NCBI GenBank assembly: GCA_003343685.1
Contig: QAKS01000053.1
Span: 1 to 21,630 of the forward strand
Direction: 5' to 3'
Length of the DNA stretch: 21,630 nt
DNA from: Clostridiales bacterium
GTDB taxonomy: Bacteria > Bacillota > Clostridia > Christensenellales > Christensenellaceae
Under the pieces are notes generated by a model. The model was not told the DNA's origin. It did no database searches and saw nothing but the letters and a program-made list of their open reading frames with translations. Position 1 is the first letter of the stretch; each line of letters starts with the position of its first letter. This document shows, piece by piece, positions 1 through 7,754 of this stretch. The position numbers and the translations under genes are program-made.

Positions 1-738
1 ATATGCGGACGAGCGGATGAAAAATGAGAAGCTGTCTCCTGACGCGGTTTGCGGCAGAGCTCGAATGGAGGGTCTCTTTGATGAGACCGTTTGTACAAAA
101 ACACTGTATAACTACATTGACCAATGCCTGCTGGGAGTAAGGAATATAGACCTTCCGCTGAGAGTAAAACGGAAGTCGAAAGCACATCGGGACAGAGTAA
201 ACAGGCAGCTGTATGGCATGAGCATAGAGCAGCGGCCTAGCGAGGTGGAAAACAGGGAAGAGTTTGGGCATGGGGAGATAGACACGATAGTTGGGAAGCG
301 GGAAAGCAGCGCCGCCCTGCTTTGTATAGACGAGCGGTTTACCAGAAGGCGGTATATGGTGAAGATAGCTTCACGGTCTAAAGAAGCAGTAAAAGAAGGT
401 ATTGAAAGGCTAAATATGAAATATGGGGAGAGCTTTACAGCCGTATTCAAAACGATGACCGGTGATAACGGAAGCGAGTTTGCCGAGCTGCCGTCCCTGC
501 TGCCTGAAACTAAGGTTTACTATGCTCACCCGTATTCCTCGTTTGAGCGCGGGACAAACGAGAAGCAAAATTCCCTTGTCCGTCGCTTTTTCCCCAAGGG
601 TACGGACTTCGGTACTGTTTCAGACGAAGCTATTGCTTTCGTGGAGGAGTGGATCAATAATCTCCCTCGCAAAATCTTCAATTATCGCTCTTCCGCCGAG
701 CTCTTTAATTGTGTCCGATTTGATCTTGCAATTTAGAA
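1..738 (+). mobile_element. IS30-family insertion sequence, right-hand part, cut by window edge
   Basis: This stretch is repeated as its reverse complement at the other end of the window (20893-21630). The two copies match until base 738, two bases after the transposase stop, and then diverge abruptly, which places the right end of the element at about 736-738. The end falls on the last transposase codons, so the terminal inverted repeat probably overlaps the coding end. The left end and the start of the transposase lie outside the window, so target duplications cannot be checked. Confidence 0.9.
2..736 (+). CDS. IS30-family transposase, N-terminus missing at window edge
   Basis: This is a DDE transposase that would cut and join the ends of its own IS. 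The frame is open from base 2. The first internal ATG (base 17) gives 239 residues, whereas IS30 transposases usually exceed 300, so the N-terminal helix-turn-helix lies off the window. Counting from that ATG, the likely catalytic residues are D89 (GEIDTIVGK), D150 (TGDNGSEF) and E182 (ERGTNEKQNSL). The HPYSSFERGTNEKQN and RRFFPKGTDF blocks and the late NNLPRK...Y motif are typical of IS30. It is identical to the copy at the right end. The missing start reflects the sequence end, not decay. Confidence 0.93.
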   Translation, partial: YADERMKNEKLSPDAVCGRARMEGLFDETVCTKTLYNYIDQCLLGVRNIDLPLRVKRKSKAHRDRVNRQLYGMSIEQRPSEVENREEFGHGEIDTIVGKRESSAALLCIDERFTRRRYMVKIASRSKEAVKEGIERLNMKYGESFTAVFKTMTGDNGSEFAELPSLLPETKVYYAHPYSSFERGTNEKQNSLVRRFFPKGTDFGTVSDEAIAFVEEWINNLPRKIFNYRSSAELFNCVRFDLAI

Positions 739-775
739 CTGTTTTTCAGGTGACCTCTCTTCGGCAATCTTTATA

Positions 776-804
776 TTGACGGTATCCATATATTATGATA
801 ATAT
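776..804 (+). promoter_or_regulatory. Candidate promoter of the small membrane-protein gene
   Basis: A -35 box TTGACG (776-781) is followed after 17 bp by TAATAT (799-804); GATAAT at 797-802 (15 bp) is an alternative -10. The -10 region lies in a 15-bp palindrome, ATATTAT-G-ATAATAT (790-804). The 9-mer TATCCATAT occurs at 783-791 and again at 806-814, flanking the -10. The site starts 38 bp after the IS end, so it appears native and not supplied by the IS. No start site has been measured. Confidence 0.55.
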
Positions 805-839
805 TTATCCATATTAATTTCCACAGGAGGAGTATTTTT

Positions 840-1193
840 ATGGCAATTGCAGCACTTGTATTAGGTATTGTGGGCGCAGTATTCGCGTTTATCCCCGGCG
901 TCAACCTGATTGGCATTATCATCGCTATCGTTGGTCTGATTCTGGGCATCATCGCTCTCGTTCAGTCTAAGAAGAACAACGGAGAGGGCAAGGGTAAGGC
1001 CATCGCGGGCGTAGTTTTGTCTGCTGTCGCTGTCGTCATCACTGTCGTCATGTATATTATCGTTGCCGCTGCCGCAAACGCAGTTGTGCAGGAACTTAAT
1101 CAGGGACTCGAGGAAGCCGGATATGAAAGCATGGAGGATTTCTCGGAAGATCTTCAGAATGCTTTGGCGTCTGCCGGCGTAGAAGCTGAATAA
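840..1193 (+). CDS. Small DUF4190-like membrane protein
   Basis: The protein has 117 residues and is very hydrophobic, with likely membrane segments at about 2-18, 21-42 and 53-79. A short basic, glycine-rich loop (SKKNNGEGKGK, 43-53) separates the second and third. The tail (84-117) is acidic and probably amphipathic. The pattern of LVLGIVG-FIPGVN-IG-LGI followed by GKGKAIAGVVLS resembles the DUF4190 family, whose function is unknown. ATG 840 was chosen because AGGAGG lies just upstream; an upstream in-frame ATG at 795 has no such site. It has its own promoter and ends at a terminator shared with the convergent truA operon. It is the only non-IS gene on the plus strand. Confidence 0.85.
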   Translation: MAIAALVLGIVGAVFAFIPGVNLIGIIIAIVGLILGIIALVQSKKNNGEGKGKAIAGVVLSAVAVVITVVMYIIVAAAANAVVQELNQGLEEAGYESMEDFSEDLQNALASAGVEAE

Positions 1194-1199
1194 GCTGAC

Positions 1200-1235
1200 G
1201 AAATAAAAAAGAGCCCGCGGGCTCTTTTTTATTTC
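1200..1235. terminator. Bidirectional intrinsic terminator, 36-bp perfect palindrome
   Basis: Every base from 1200 to 1217 pairs with 1218 to 1235. The GC core is GAGCCCG/CGGGCTC, with an A-tract before it and a T-tract after it, so either strand reads as a hairpin followed by six T residues. It lies 7 nt after the stop of the plus-strand membrane-protein gene and 29 nt beyond the truA stop on the minus strand, so it should end both transcripts. Confidence 0.93.
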
Positions 1236-1263
1236 CAAAATTTCGGTTCCCCGCTTTTTCTCT

Positions 1264-2028
1264 TTATCGAAGCATAGTCAGCCTGCTCCGTTTCGGGTCG
1301 TACATCACTTCCATCAACACAAGTCCCTTAGCAGGCGCCGTTGCTCCCGCATCCTCGCGCTTTTTACTCATCAGCATTTCGCTGATCGCCTCGGGCGCGG
1401 TGCGTCCCTTTCCCACATCTATGAGTGTCCCCGCCATAATCCGCACCATGTTGTATAAAAATCCGTTTCCCGTCACATCTATATAGATTTCCCGCTCAAT
1501 CCGTGTAACACGCATGGAGTGAATGGTTCTCACTGTCCCCACAATATCTGTATTCGCCGCATGAAACGCGTCAAAATCATGTGTTCCCACAAATCGCTGC
1601 GCTGCCGCATTCATTCGCTCTGCGTCCAGATCCATGCGCACATGGGCGCGGGTTTGCCTGTTCAGCGCAGGCGCATGGGCGTCATTATAGATAATATAAC
1701 GATAGTGCTTCCCGATGGCGTCCCTTCGTGCGTGAAAATCGTCACTTACCCACTCGGACGAACGAATTCGGATATCCTCCGGCAGCACCATATTGAGGAC
1801 ATAGGAAAGCTTGTCCGGCGGTATTTTTGTTTCAATGTCGAAATGTGCCGTCTGCCCATAGGCATGAACGCCGGCATCCGTTCTCCCTGCTCCGACAATC
1901 TTCGTAGGGATTCCGGTGGACTGCCCAATTGCCTCCTCCACAACCTCCTGCACAGACAGGGCATTTTTCTGGCGCTGCCATCCGGCGTAATTTGTCCCTT
2001 CGTATTCAACAATCAGCTTGATTCGCAT
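1264..2028 (-). CDS. truA: tRNA pseudouridine(38-40) synthase TruA
   Basis: TruA converts uridines 38, 39 and 40 of the tRNA anticodon arm to pseudouridine in the cytoplasm. The 254-residue protein starts MRIKLIVEYEGTNYAGWQRQ, a standard TruA opening, and holds the catalytic aspartate at about D51 in GAGRTDAGVHA. The FHAR and GNGFLYNMVR blocks later in the chain also fit. ATG 2028 is preceded by AAGGAG at good spacing; a longer frame reaching 2070 adds residues that do not fit the family. It is the last gene of the ECF operon, 26 nt after ecfT, as in many Firmicutes, and is followed by the palindromic terminator. Confidence 0.97.
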   Translation of the reverse strand: MRIKLIVEYEGTNYAGWQRQKNALSVQEVVEEAIGQSTGIPTKIVGAGRTDAGVHAYGQTAHFDIETKIPPDKLSYVLNMVLPEDIRIRSSEWVSDDFHARRDAIGKHYRYIIYNDAHAPALNRQTRAHVRMDLDAERMNAAAQRFVGTHDFDAFHAANTDIVGTVRTIHSMRVTRIEREIYIDVTGNGFLYNMVRIMAGTLIDVGKGRTAPEAISEMLMSKKREDAGATAPAKGLVLMEVMYDPKRSRLTMLR

Positions 2029-2054
2029 GGTTTTCTCCTTGACACTGGAACGTC

Positions 2055-2849
2055 CTAAAACCCAAAGCAAATAAATGTAATCAGCCCGGCCGTAATGACG
2101 CAGGCGACAATGTCTGCCCCTTTGATGTGCAGTACCTTCATGCGCGTTCTGCCCTCTCCGCCATTATAACAGCGCGACTCCATTGCCATAGCAAGCTCGT
2201 CGGCGCGCTTGAATGCGGATACAAACAGCGGCACCAGTATGGGAACCATACCCTTGGCTCTCGCGATCACCCCACCCGTATCGAAGGAGGCTCCCCGTGC
2301 CGTCTGTGCCTTCATAATCCTGTCTGTCTCCTCCATCAGCGTCGGAATAAAGCGGAGCGCTATGCTCATCATCAGCGCCATTTCGTGGACGGGAAACCGC
2401 ACCAATTTCAGCGGCGAAAGCAGCCTTTCCAGCGCGTCGGTAATCTCGATTGGCGAGGTCGTCAGCGTCATAACCGTTGTAGTTGTAAGCAGCAAAACAA
2501 GCCGCACCGCTATGTTCACCGCTTTGATCAGCCCTTCCTCATATACCTCAAAAATCCACCAGCGAAAAAGCAGATGCTCTCCTTTCAGAAAGAACAGGTT
2601 CAGTACAAAGGCAAACAGCAGAATAAACCACAGCGGCCGTATGCCCCGCCACAGCAGCTTCACAGGCAGCTTTGAGAGAACGGTCGCCGCCATAAGCAGC
2701 GCCACAATCGCCGCATAGCCCCATACCGTATGCACGCAGAACACCAGAACGATCACTGCCAGCGTGAGAATCAATTTGATGCGCGGATCCATTTTGTGAA
2801 CGACGGAGTCCATGGGAAAGTACTGGCCCAGCGTAATATTTTTAATCAT
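2055..2849 (-). CDS. ecfT: ECF transporter transmembrane component EcfT
   Basis: EcfT is the membrane scaffold of energy-coupling-factor importers. It links the two ATPases to interchangeable substrate-binding S components for vitamins or metal ions. The 264-residue protein has several hydrophobic segments (for example about 26-58, 69-88, 110-130 and 245-264). It also has the two cytoplasmic coupling motifs: ARG at 184-186, in KAQTARGASF, and a variant with SRC at 225-227, in ESRCYNGGEGRTR. The start overlaps the ecfA2 stop by 4 nt (ATGA), and AAAGGAGG lies in the end of ecfA2. No S-component gene is nearby, which fits a group II module serving S components encoded elsewhere. Confidence 0.96.
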   Translation of the reverse strand: MIKNITLGQYFPMDSVVHKMDPRIKLILTLAVIVLVFCVHTVWGYAAIVALLMAATVLSKLPVKLLWRGIRPLWFILLFAFVLNLFFLKGEHLLFRWWIFEVYEEGLIKAVNIAVRLVLLLTTTTVMTLTTSPIEITDALERLLSPLKLVRFPVHEMALMMSIALRFIPTLMEETDRIMKAQTARGASFDTGGVIARAKGMVPILVPLFVSAFKRADELAMAMESRCYNGGEGRTRMKVLHIKGADIVACVITAGLITFICFGF

Positions 2850-3703
2850 ACGCCCCCTCCTTTTACTGCCTCTGCCACCGCGTCCATTACCTCTGTCATA
2901 CGGATCAGCCGTCTGTCCAGCCCATAGCCCCGCCGGTTCATCTGCTCTACCAGCTTACACGCCTCCGGCAAATCCAGTCCCGCATCCCGTATTTTCTCAT
3001 ACTCCGAAAATACCTCCGCACAAGACCCGTTCAAAACTACCTCGCCGCCTTTCATGGCAATGACTCTGTGGGCATATTCTGCCAGACCATCCATGTTATG
3101 AGAAATCATGATAATTGTCGTACCTGCGTCGTTTAAATCACGTACCAGCTGCATGAGGCTCTCGCGCCCCATGGGGTCCAAGCCGGCGATAGGCTCATCC
3201 ATAATGAGTATTCGCGGCTCCACCGCCAGTACACCGGCAATCGCCACCTTTCTCTTTTGTCCTCCCGAAAGTTCAAAGGGGGATTTATCTTTATACAGCT
3301 CATAGTCCATGCCTACCAGCTCCATTGCGACTCGAATTCTCCCCTCCAGCTCCCGCTCGTCCACACCTGTCATAGTTGGGCCGTAGGCGATATCCTTGTA
3401 GACTGTCTCCTCAAACAGCTGATATTCGGGATACTGAAATACTACGCCGACCGTCCGGCGCAGCCATTTTTTATCCGTATTTTTATCAAAAATATCCTTA
3501 CCGTCTATTTTTACCCGGCCCTCTGCCCCCTTCAAAAGGCCACTCATAATCTGGATCAGTGTCGACTTTCCACTGCCGGTGTGGCCGATAATTCCGACAA
3601 ACTCTCCGTCCTCTATCGTTAGGGAAACATCGTGCAGCGCCACGCTTTCAAAAGGGGTTCCCGGCATATAGGTATACTTCAGGTTTTCAATCTCTATCGG
3701 CAT
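2846..3703 (-). CDS. ecfA2: ECF transporter ATPase EcfA2
   Basis: This is one of the two ATP-binding subunits that power the ECF importer, acting as a heterodimer with EcfA1 on the inner membrane face. The 285-residue chain shows Walker A GHTGSGKST (40-48), a Q-loop glutamine at Q90 (FQYPEYQLF), the ABC signature LSGGQ (145-149), Walker B ILIMDE ending in E170, and the switch histidine H202. The FQYPEYQLF stretch is characteristic of EcfA2. The start overlaps the ecfA1 stop by 10 nt, and the end overlaps the ecfT start, which suggests coupled translation and balanced subunit supply. Confidence 0.97.
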   Translation of the reverse strand: MPIEIENLKYTYMPGTPFESVALHDVSLTIEDGEFVGIIGHTGSGKSTLIQIMSGLLKGAEGRVKIDGKDIFDKNTDKKWLRRTVGVVFQYPEYQLFEETVYKDIAYGPTMTGVDERELEGRIRVAMELVGMDYELYKDKSPFELSGGQKRKVAIAGVLAVEPRILIMDEPIAGLDPMGRESLMQLVRDLNDAGTTIIMISHNMDGLAEYAHRVIAMKGGEVVLNGSCAEVFSEYEKIRDAGLDLPEACKLVEQMNRRGYGLDRRLIRMTEVMDAVAEAVKGGGV

Positions 3704-4521
3704 ATGGTGTCCACCAACCCTTCTATCGTCATGGGCGTTCCCTCCACACGAACGCCCCGTTTCTTCAGTTCCTCACCCATCTCTATAGCAGGCGGCGGCA
3801 GCAGCGACGCTTCTTTCAGCAGCTCTTTGTCTGCGAGAATCTCTTCCGGACGTCCCTCCGCCAGCACAAACCCGCCGTTCATAACGATGGCTTTGTCGGC
3901 GTCCACCGCTTCCTCCATAAAGTGCGTGATGAGGATAATTGTCATCCCCTTTTCCCTGTGAAGTGTGCGGATAATATCCATGACCTCTTTTCTGCCTATG
4001 GGGTCGAGCATTGCCGTTGATTCATCAAAAACCATGATTTTCGGCTCCATAGCCAGTGCGCCTGCAATTGCAATGCGCTGCTTTTGTCCGCCGGAAAGCA
4101 TGTGCGGCGCGCGCTTTCGATACTTCTCCATCTTTACTTGGGCGAGCGCCCGGTCAACACGCTCCACAATCTCGGGCTGCGGCACACCGAGGTTTTCCGG
4201 GCCAAATGCAACGTCCTCGTCCACCACCGTAGCGACCAGTTGGTTGTCGGGATTCTGAAATACCATACCGACATTCCGCCTCACGGCAATGGCGTTGTCC
4301 TCGTCCTTTACGTCGATCCCTGCAACCGTCATCTCGCCCTCTGTCGGGCGGTTCAGCGCGTTGATCAGCTTGGCAAAGGTAGACTTTCCGCTGCCGTTAT
4401 GCCCCAATATCACCACAAATTCGCCCTCGCGGACGGCAATGTCCACGCCGTTCAGAGCAAAGTTATACAATCCCTCTTCGGATACATATGCGAATTTGAC
4501 CTCTTTCGCTTCTATGATCAT
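3694..4521 (-). CDS. ecfA1: ECF transporter ATPase EcfA1
   Basis: EcfA1 is the partner ATPase of EcfA2 in the energizing module. The 275-residue protein has Walker A GHNGSGKST (40-48), Q-loop Q89 in FQNPDNQLV, signature LSGGQKQR (142-149), Walker B IMVFDE ending in E167 and switch H200. The FQNPDNQ motif distinguishes EcfA1 from the FQYPEYQ of its neighbour. ATG 4521 follows AGAGGAG. It is the first gene of the ECF-truA unit, 197 nt from rplQ. A terminator and then a promoter fill that gap, so it is probably transcribed separately from the ribosomal genes. Confidence 0.97.
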   Translation of the reverse strand: MIIEAKEVKFAYVSEEGLYNFALNGVDIAVREGEFVVILGHNGSGKSTFAKLINALNRPTEGEMTVAGIDVKDEDNAIAVRRNVGMVFQNPDNQLVATVVDEDVAFGPENLGVPQPEIVERVDRALAQVKMEKYRKRAPHMLSGGQKQRIAIAGALAMEPKIMVFDESTAMLDPIGRKEVMDIIRTLHREKGMTIILITHFMEEAVDADKAIVMNGGFVLAEGRPEEILADKELLKEASLLPPPAIEMGEELKKRGVRVEGTPMTIEGLVDTICR

Positions 4522-4615
4522 TTTTTCTCCTCTTGCACATCTATTTGAAAAAACGGCCGGACGGCTTCTGCATACCGCTCCGCCTATACGGCGTCAGTAA
4601 ATTAAGATCGACCTT

Positions 4616-4644
4616 ATTCTACCACACTGCTGCCGGACTTTCCA
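4616..4644 (-). promoter_or_regulatory. Candidate promoter for ecfA1-ecfA2-ecfT-truA
   Basis: On the minus strand, -35 TGGAAA (4639-4644) and -10 TAGAAT (4616-4621) are separated by 17 bp, and TGG directly before the -10 gives an extended -10 (TGn). It lies just after the rplQ terminator and about 95 nt before ecfA1. The -35 box forms the centre of an inverted repeat with 6-bp arms, TGCCGG and CCGGCA (4631-4650), which could be an operator or a chance hairpin. Confidence 0.6.
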
Positions 4645-4664
4645 CCGGCACACAGCATTTATGT

Positions 4665-4700
4665 AAAAAAATATGGGGAAGCAGCGCCTGCCTCCCCATA
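4665..4700 (-). terminator. Intrinsic terminator after rplQ
   Basis: The minus-strand transcript folds into an outer 8-bp stem (TATGGGGA with TCCCCATA) and an inner 4-bp stem (GCAG with CTGC) around a 3-nt loop, with single mismatched bases between. Seven T residues follow directly. It starts 18 nt after the rplQ stop and should end the long ribosomal transcript. Confidence 0.93.
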
Positions 4701-4718
4701 CATACCAACTTCAATAAC

Positions 4719-5231
4719 TTACACCAGCTCAAGCACGACCATTTCCGCCGCGTCGCCTCTGCGGGGCCCCATCTTAATGATACGGGTGTAACCGCCGCCG
4801 TTTCCGGTCTCTTCAGCACGCTTTGCATACTTAGGCGCCAGTTCACGGAACATTTTCTCCACTACAGGATGATTGTTGTCCTTCGTGCGCTGTGCATACT
4901 TATACTTGCTCTCCTTTTGCTGCTTTTTCTCCTGCACATCGTAGAGATATGCCATGAGCTGCCTTCTTACGGCCAGCTTTTCGGGAGCGTCGTTCTTATA
5001 ATCTACAGATACGACATTGCCGTTCTTGTCCTTTACGGACTTCGTCACGTCGATATCCTTGTCATAAGTTTTTATAGCCTTTGTAATAAGCTTTTCAGCA
5101 ATGCGCCTCACCTCTTTGGCACGCGCCTGCGTCGTCTCTATTCTTCCTTCCCAGATAAGCGCTGTCACCTGATTCCTCAAGAGTGCTTTTCTCTGATCGC
5201 TTACACGGGACAGTCTGTTGATTCCGGCCAT
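4719..5231 (-). CDS. rplQ: 50S ribosomal protein L17, insertion-bearing form
   Basis: L17 binds 23S rRNA near the exit of the polypeptide tunnel. The chain is 170 residues, against about 120-127 in E. coli and B. subtilis. The family core is intact: [34 protein letters not shown] at the N-terminus and the [17 protein letters not shown] block at the C-terminus. The extra length lies in the middle, about residues 56-86 and 101-119, rich in K, D and Q. From memory, similar insertions occur in Lachnospiraceae L17. ATG 5231 follows AGGAGG. It is the last gene of the ribosomal run, 20 nt after rpoA, and is followed by a terminator. Confidence 0.97.
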   Translation of the reverse strand: MAGINRLSRVSDQRKALLRNQVTALIWEGRIETTQARAKEVRRIAEKLITKAIKTYDKDIDVTKSVKDKNGNVVSVDYKNDAPEKLAVRRQLMAYLYDVQEKKQQKESKYKYAQRTKDNNHPVVEKMFRELAPKYAKRAEETGNGGGYTRIIKMGPRRGDAAEMVVLELV

Positions 5232-5251
5232 ATGCCTTTACCTCCTGTTCC

Positions 5252-6196
5252 TTAATCGTTCTGGGCCAGCGACAATCCAAGGGCCGCCAGCTTTTGCTGC
5301 ACCTCTTCAAGCGACTTTCTGCCAAGGTTCCTGACCTTCATCATCTCCTCCTCATCCTTCTGAATGAGTTCCTCGATGGTGTTGATTCCGGCGCGCTTCA
5401 AGCAGTTATAAGAGCGTACCGACAGATCCAGCTCGTCGATGGTGATCTCCATGATCTTCTCTTTCTTACCGTCGTCTTTTGTCACCAAAATCTCAACATC
5501 GTTGACATGGTCGGTGAGTTTGACGAACTCAGACAGATATTCGGTCAAAATCTTGGATGCAAGCGAGACAGCCTCGTCTGCATCTATTGTACCGTTTGTC
5601 CATACGTCAAGGGTCAGCTTGTCGTAGTCCGTAATCTGTCCTACACGCGTGTTATCCACGGAGAAATTGACCTTCTGAACGGGCGTATAGTGAGAATCCA
5701 TGGGGATTACACCAATGGGCATATCCGGCGTCTTGTTCTTGTCTGCCAAGACATAACCTCTTCCCTGCTCCAGTGTCAGTTCCATGTAGAGCCGTCCGCC
5801 TTTATCCAGCGTCGCTATATGAAGCTCGGGGTTTATTATTTCAACATCAGAGTCTAAGGATATATCCGCCGCGGTAACTTCGCAGGGCCCTTCCTTGTCG
5901 ATCACAAGGGTCTTTGGCTCCTCAGTGTGCATCTTGGCATAGAGTTTTTTCAAGTTCAGCACGATATTCGTCACGTCCTCACGCACGCCTGGTATCGTGG
6001 AAAACTCATGCAGTACGCCGTCTATCTTGATCTTCGTCACGGCTACGCCGGGAAGACAGGACAGCAGCACTCTGCGTATGGAATTACCAAGCGTGGTGCC
6101 AAAGCCTCTCTCCAGCGGTTCCATAACCAGCCTGGCATAGCTTTTGTCGTCGCTTACTTCCACGCGCTCAATCTGCGGCTTTTCTATTTCCAACAT
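5252..6196 (-). CDS. rpoA: DNA-directed RNA polymerase subunit alpha
   Basis: The alpha subunit dimerizes to start RNA polymerase assembly, and its C-terminal domain contacts UP elements and activators. The 314-residue chain has the N-terminal assembly domain ([21 protein letters not shown] near residue 30) and a C-terminal domain at about 250-310, with [11 protein letters not shown] as the helix-hairpin-helix part. ATG 6196 gives [10 protein letters not shown], matching the family. An in-frame TTG at 6202 sits 5 nt from the AAGGAGG site, closer than the ATG (11 nt), so a start two residues earlier is possible. It lies between rpsD and rplQ, as usual. Confidence 0.98.
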   Translation of the reverse strand: MLEIEKPQIERVEVSDDKSYARLVMEPLERGFGTTLGNSIRRVLLSCLPGVAVTKIKIDGVLHEFSTIPGVREDVTNIVLNLKKLYAKMHTEEPKTLVIDKEGPCEVTAADISLDSDVEIINPELHIATLDKGGRLYMELTLEQGRGYVLADKNKTPDMPIGVIPMDSHYTPVQKVNFSVDNTRVGQITDYDKLTLDVWTNGTIDADEAVSLASKILTEYLSEFVKLTDHVNDVEILVTKDDGKKEKIMEITIDELDLSVRSYNCLKRAGINTIEELIQKDEEEMMKVRNLGRKSLEEVQQKLAALGLSLAQND

Positions 6197-6236
6197 CGGC
6201 AATAAACCCTCCTTTTCTTAATTATTTTTATCTGTA

Positions 6237-6860
6237 CTACTTAGAGTACAACTCGACGATCAGATGCTCCTCTATGGTCATATCTATATCGTCTCTCTCG
6301 GGCAGTCCGACGATCTTTCCCGTGAGCTTTTCCGTATCGAACTCGAGCCACTTTGGCATGGGCCTGGGCTGTGCTTCAGAAATTGCCTTCATATGCTCCT
6401 GGCTCTTGCTCTTGTCCTTCACTGCAATCACCTCGCCGGCATTGACCCGGTAAGAGGGGATATCCACCTTTTTGCCGTCTACCGTAATGTGACCATGAAG
6501 AACGATCTGCCTTGCCTGCGCCCTGCTGTCGCCAATGCCCATACGGTATACGACGTTATCCAGCCTGCGTTCCAAAAGCGAAAGCATGTTTTCGCCCGTA
6601 ACGCCCTTCATCTTTACGGCTGCGTCAAAATAGCTTCTGAACTGCTTCTCCAGCATGCCGTAAGCGCGCTTTACCTTCTGTTTCTCGCGCAGCTGTACGC
6701 CATATTCAGACTGTTTTTTCCTGCTCTGTCCGTGCTCGCCGGGAGCCACAGGTCTTGTGGAGAAAGAGCACTTTCCGGAATAGCAGCGGTCGCCCTTCAG
6801 GAACAGCTTGCAACCCTCTCTGCGGCACAAACGGCATACGGAGCCTGTATATCTTGCCAT
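6237..6860 (-). CDS. rpsD: 30S ribosomal protein S4, zinc-type
   Basis: S4 binds the 5' domain of 16S rRNA early in 30S assembly and helps set decoding accuracy. The 207-residue chain carries four N-terminal cysteines at C9, C12, C26 and C31, the spacing of zinc-binding S4 proteins. The S4 RNA-binding domain follows at about 97-160 ([25 protein letters not shown]). In many bacteria S4 represses its own or the alpha operon; no site next to this gene is evident. ATG 6860 follows AAGGAGG. It lies 15 nt after rpsK and 40 nt before rpoA. Confidence 0.98.
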   Translation of the reverse strand: MARYTGSVCRLCRREGCKLFLKGDRCYSGKCSFSTRPVAPGEHGQSRKKQSEYGVQLREKQKVKRAYGMLEKQFRSYFDAAVKMKGVTGENMLSLLERRLDNVVYRMGIGDSRAQARQIVLHGHITVDGKKVDIPSYRVNAGEVIAVKDKSKSQEHMKAISEAQPRPMPKWLEFDTEKLTGKIVGLPERDDIDMTIEEHLIVELYSK

Positions 6861-6875
6861 AATCTAGTTACCTCC

Positions 6876-7271
6876 TTATACTCTTCTGCGCTTGGGCGGG
6901 CGGCATCCGTTGTGGGGGATGGGCGTCACGTCCTTAATAAGAGTAATACTGAGACCCGCCGTCTGCAGGGCGCGTATCGCGGCCTCTCTGCCGGAACCCG
7001 GGCCTTTTACGTATACTTCAACAGTTTTGAGGCCATGCTCCATAGCAGCCTTTGCCGCTGTCTCAGCAGCCATCTGCGCTGCAAACGGAGTGGACTTTCT
7101 GCTGCCGCGGAAGCCAAGAGCGCCCGCGCTGCTCTGAGAAAGTGCATTGCCGTCCGTATCTGTCATGGAAACAATTGTATTGTTGAACGAAGAACGAATA
7201 TGTGCCGCTCCACGCTCGATATTTTTCTTTTCTCTGCGCTTTCTTACAACTTTTTTACCTTTAGTAGCCAT
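6876..7271 (-). CDS. rpsK: 30S ribosomal protein S11
   Basis: S11 sits on the 30S platform next to the mRNA exit and the E site. The 131-residue protein has the conserved core [16 protein letters not shown], then [18 protein letters not shown] in the middle and [14 protein letters not shown] at the end, a full-length match to the family. ATG 7271 follows AAAGGAGG. It lies 13 nt after rpsM and 15 nt before rpsD. Confidence 0.98.
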   Translation of the reverse strand: MATKGKKVVRKRREKKNIERGAAHIRSSFNNTIVSMTDTDGNALSQSSAGALGFRGSRKSTPFAAQMAAETAAKAAMEHGLKTVEVYVKGPGSGREAAIRALQTAGLSITLIKDVTPIPHNGCRPPKRRRV

Positions 7272-7284
7272 TTCGTCCTCCTTT

Positions 7285-7653
7285 CTACTTCTTCTTACCC
7301 GCTACTGTACGCTTCGGGCCTTTTCTTGTACGCGCGTTCTGCTTTGTGCTCTGTCCGCGGACGGGCAGGCTCTTTCTGTGGCGAACGCCGCGATAGCAGC
7401 CGATTTCCATCAACCGCTTGATATTCAGGCGAACCTCACGCCTTAGGTCGCCCTCGACGTGGCAATGTTCGTCTACATAGTCCCTCAATTTCTGTGCGTC
7501 ATCCTCAGAGAGGTCCTTAACTCTAATGTCAGGATCGACGCCCGTCTCTTTCAGTATTTTCTGAGACGTGGACAGGCCTATGCCGTAAACGTATGTTAGA
7601 GCGATCTCTATTCTTTTCTCTCTGGGTAGATCTACCCCGGCAATACGTGCCAT
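7285..7653 (-). CDS. rpsM: 30S ribosomal protein S13
   Basis: S13 lies in the 30S head and contacts the P-site tRNA and the 50S bridge. The 122-residue chain opens [20 protein letters not shown] and holds the YGIG and [27 protein letters not shown] blocks; the basic tail is the tRNA-contacting part. ATG 7653 is chosen because GGAGGTG precedes it and it matches the family start; the frame runs further upstream to 7719 without any such support. It is preceded by a 217-nt structured gap after rpmJ, the longest between two genes of the cluster. Confidence 0.98.
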   Translation of the reverse strand: MARIAGVDLPREKRIEIALTYVYGIGLSTSQKILKETGVDPDIRVKDLSEDDAQKLRDYVDEHCHVEGDLRREVRLNIKRLMEIGCYRGVRHRKSLPVRGQSTKQNARTRKGPKRTVAGKKK

Positions 7654-7693
7654 TAACCTTTCACCTCCGGTATTTTGTGTGATTCTTTTGTAT

Positions 7694-7723
7694 ATAATAA
7701 GTCCTTTGGTGCTTATCACGCAA
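7694..7723 (-). promoter_or_regulatory. Weak candidate promoter upstream of rpsM
   Basis: On the minus strand, TTGCGT (7718-7723) and TATTAT (7694-7699) are spaced 18 bp apart, about 40 nt before rpsM. The -10 is good but the -35 matches the consensus only in its first three bases. It is supported mainly by the long gap it sits in. Confidence 0.3.
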
Positions 7724-7754
7724 TACAGGCATACAAAGTATACCCATACAGCCG

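Noticed and set aside
795..839. Earlier start for the small membrane protein
   Set aside because: The ATG at 795 lies over the promoter -10 region and lacks a ribosome-binding site, while ATG 840 has AGGAGG.
6264..7421. Long plus-strand open frame of 385 codons opposite rpsD-rpsK-rpsM
   Set aside because: It lies antisense to three certain ribosomal genes, has no ribosome-binding site and reads as a low-complexity mirror of their codon bias.
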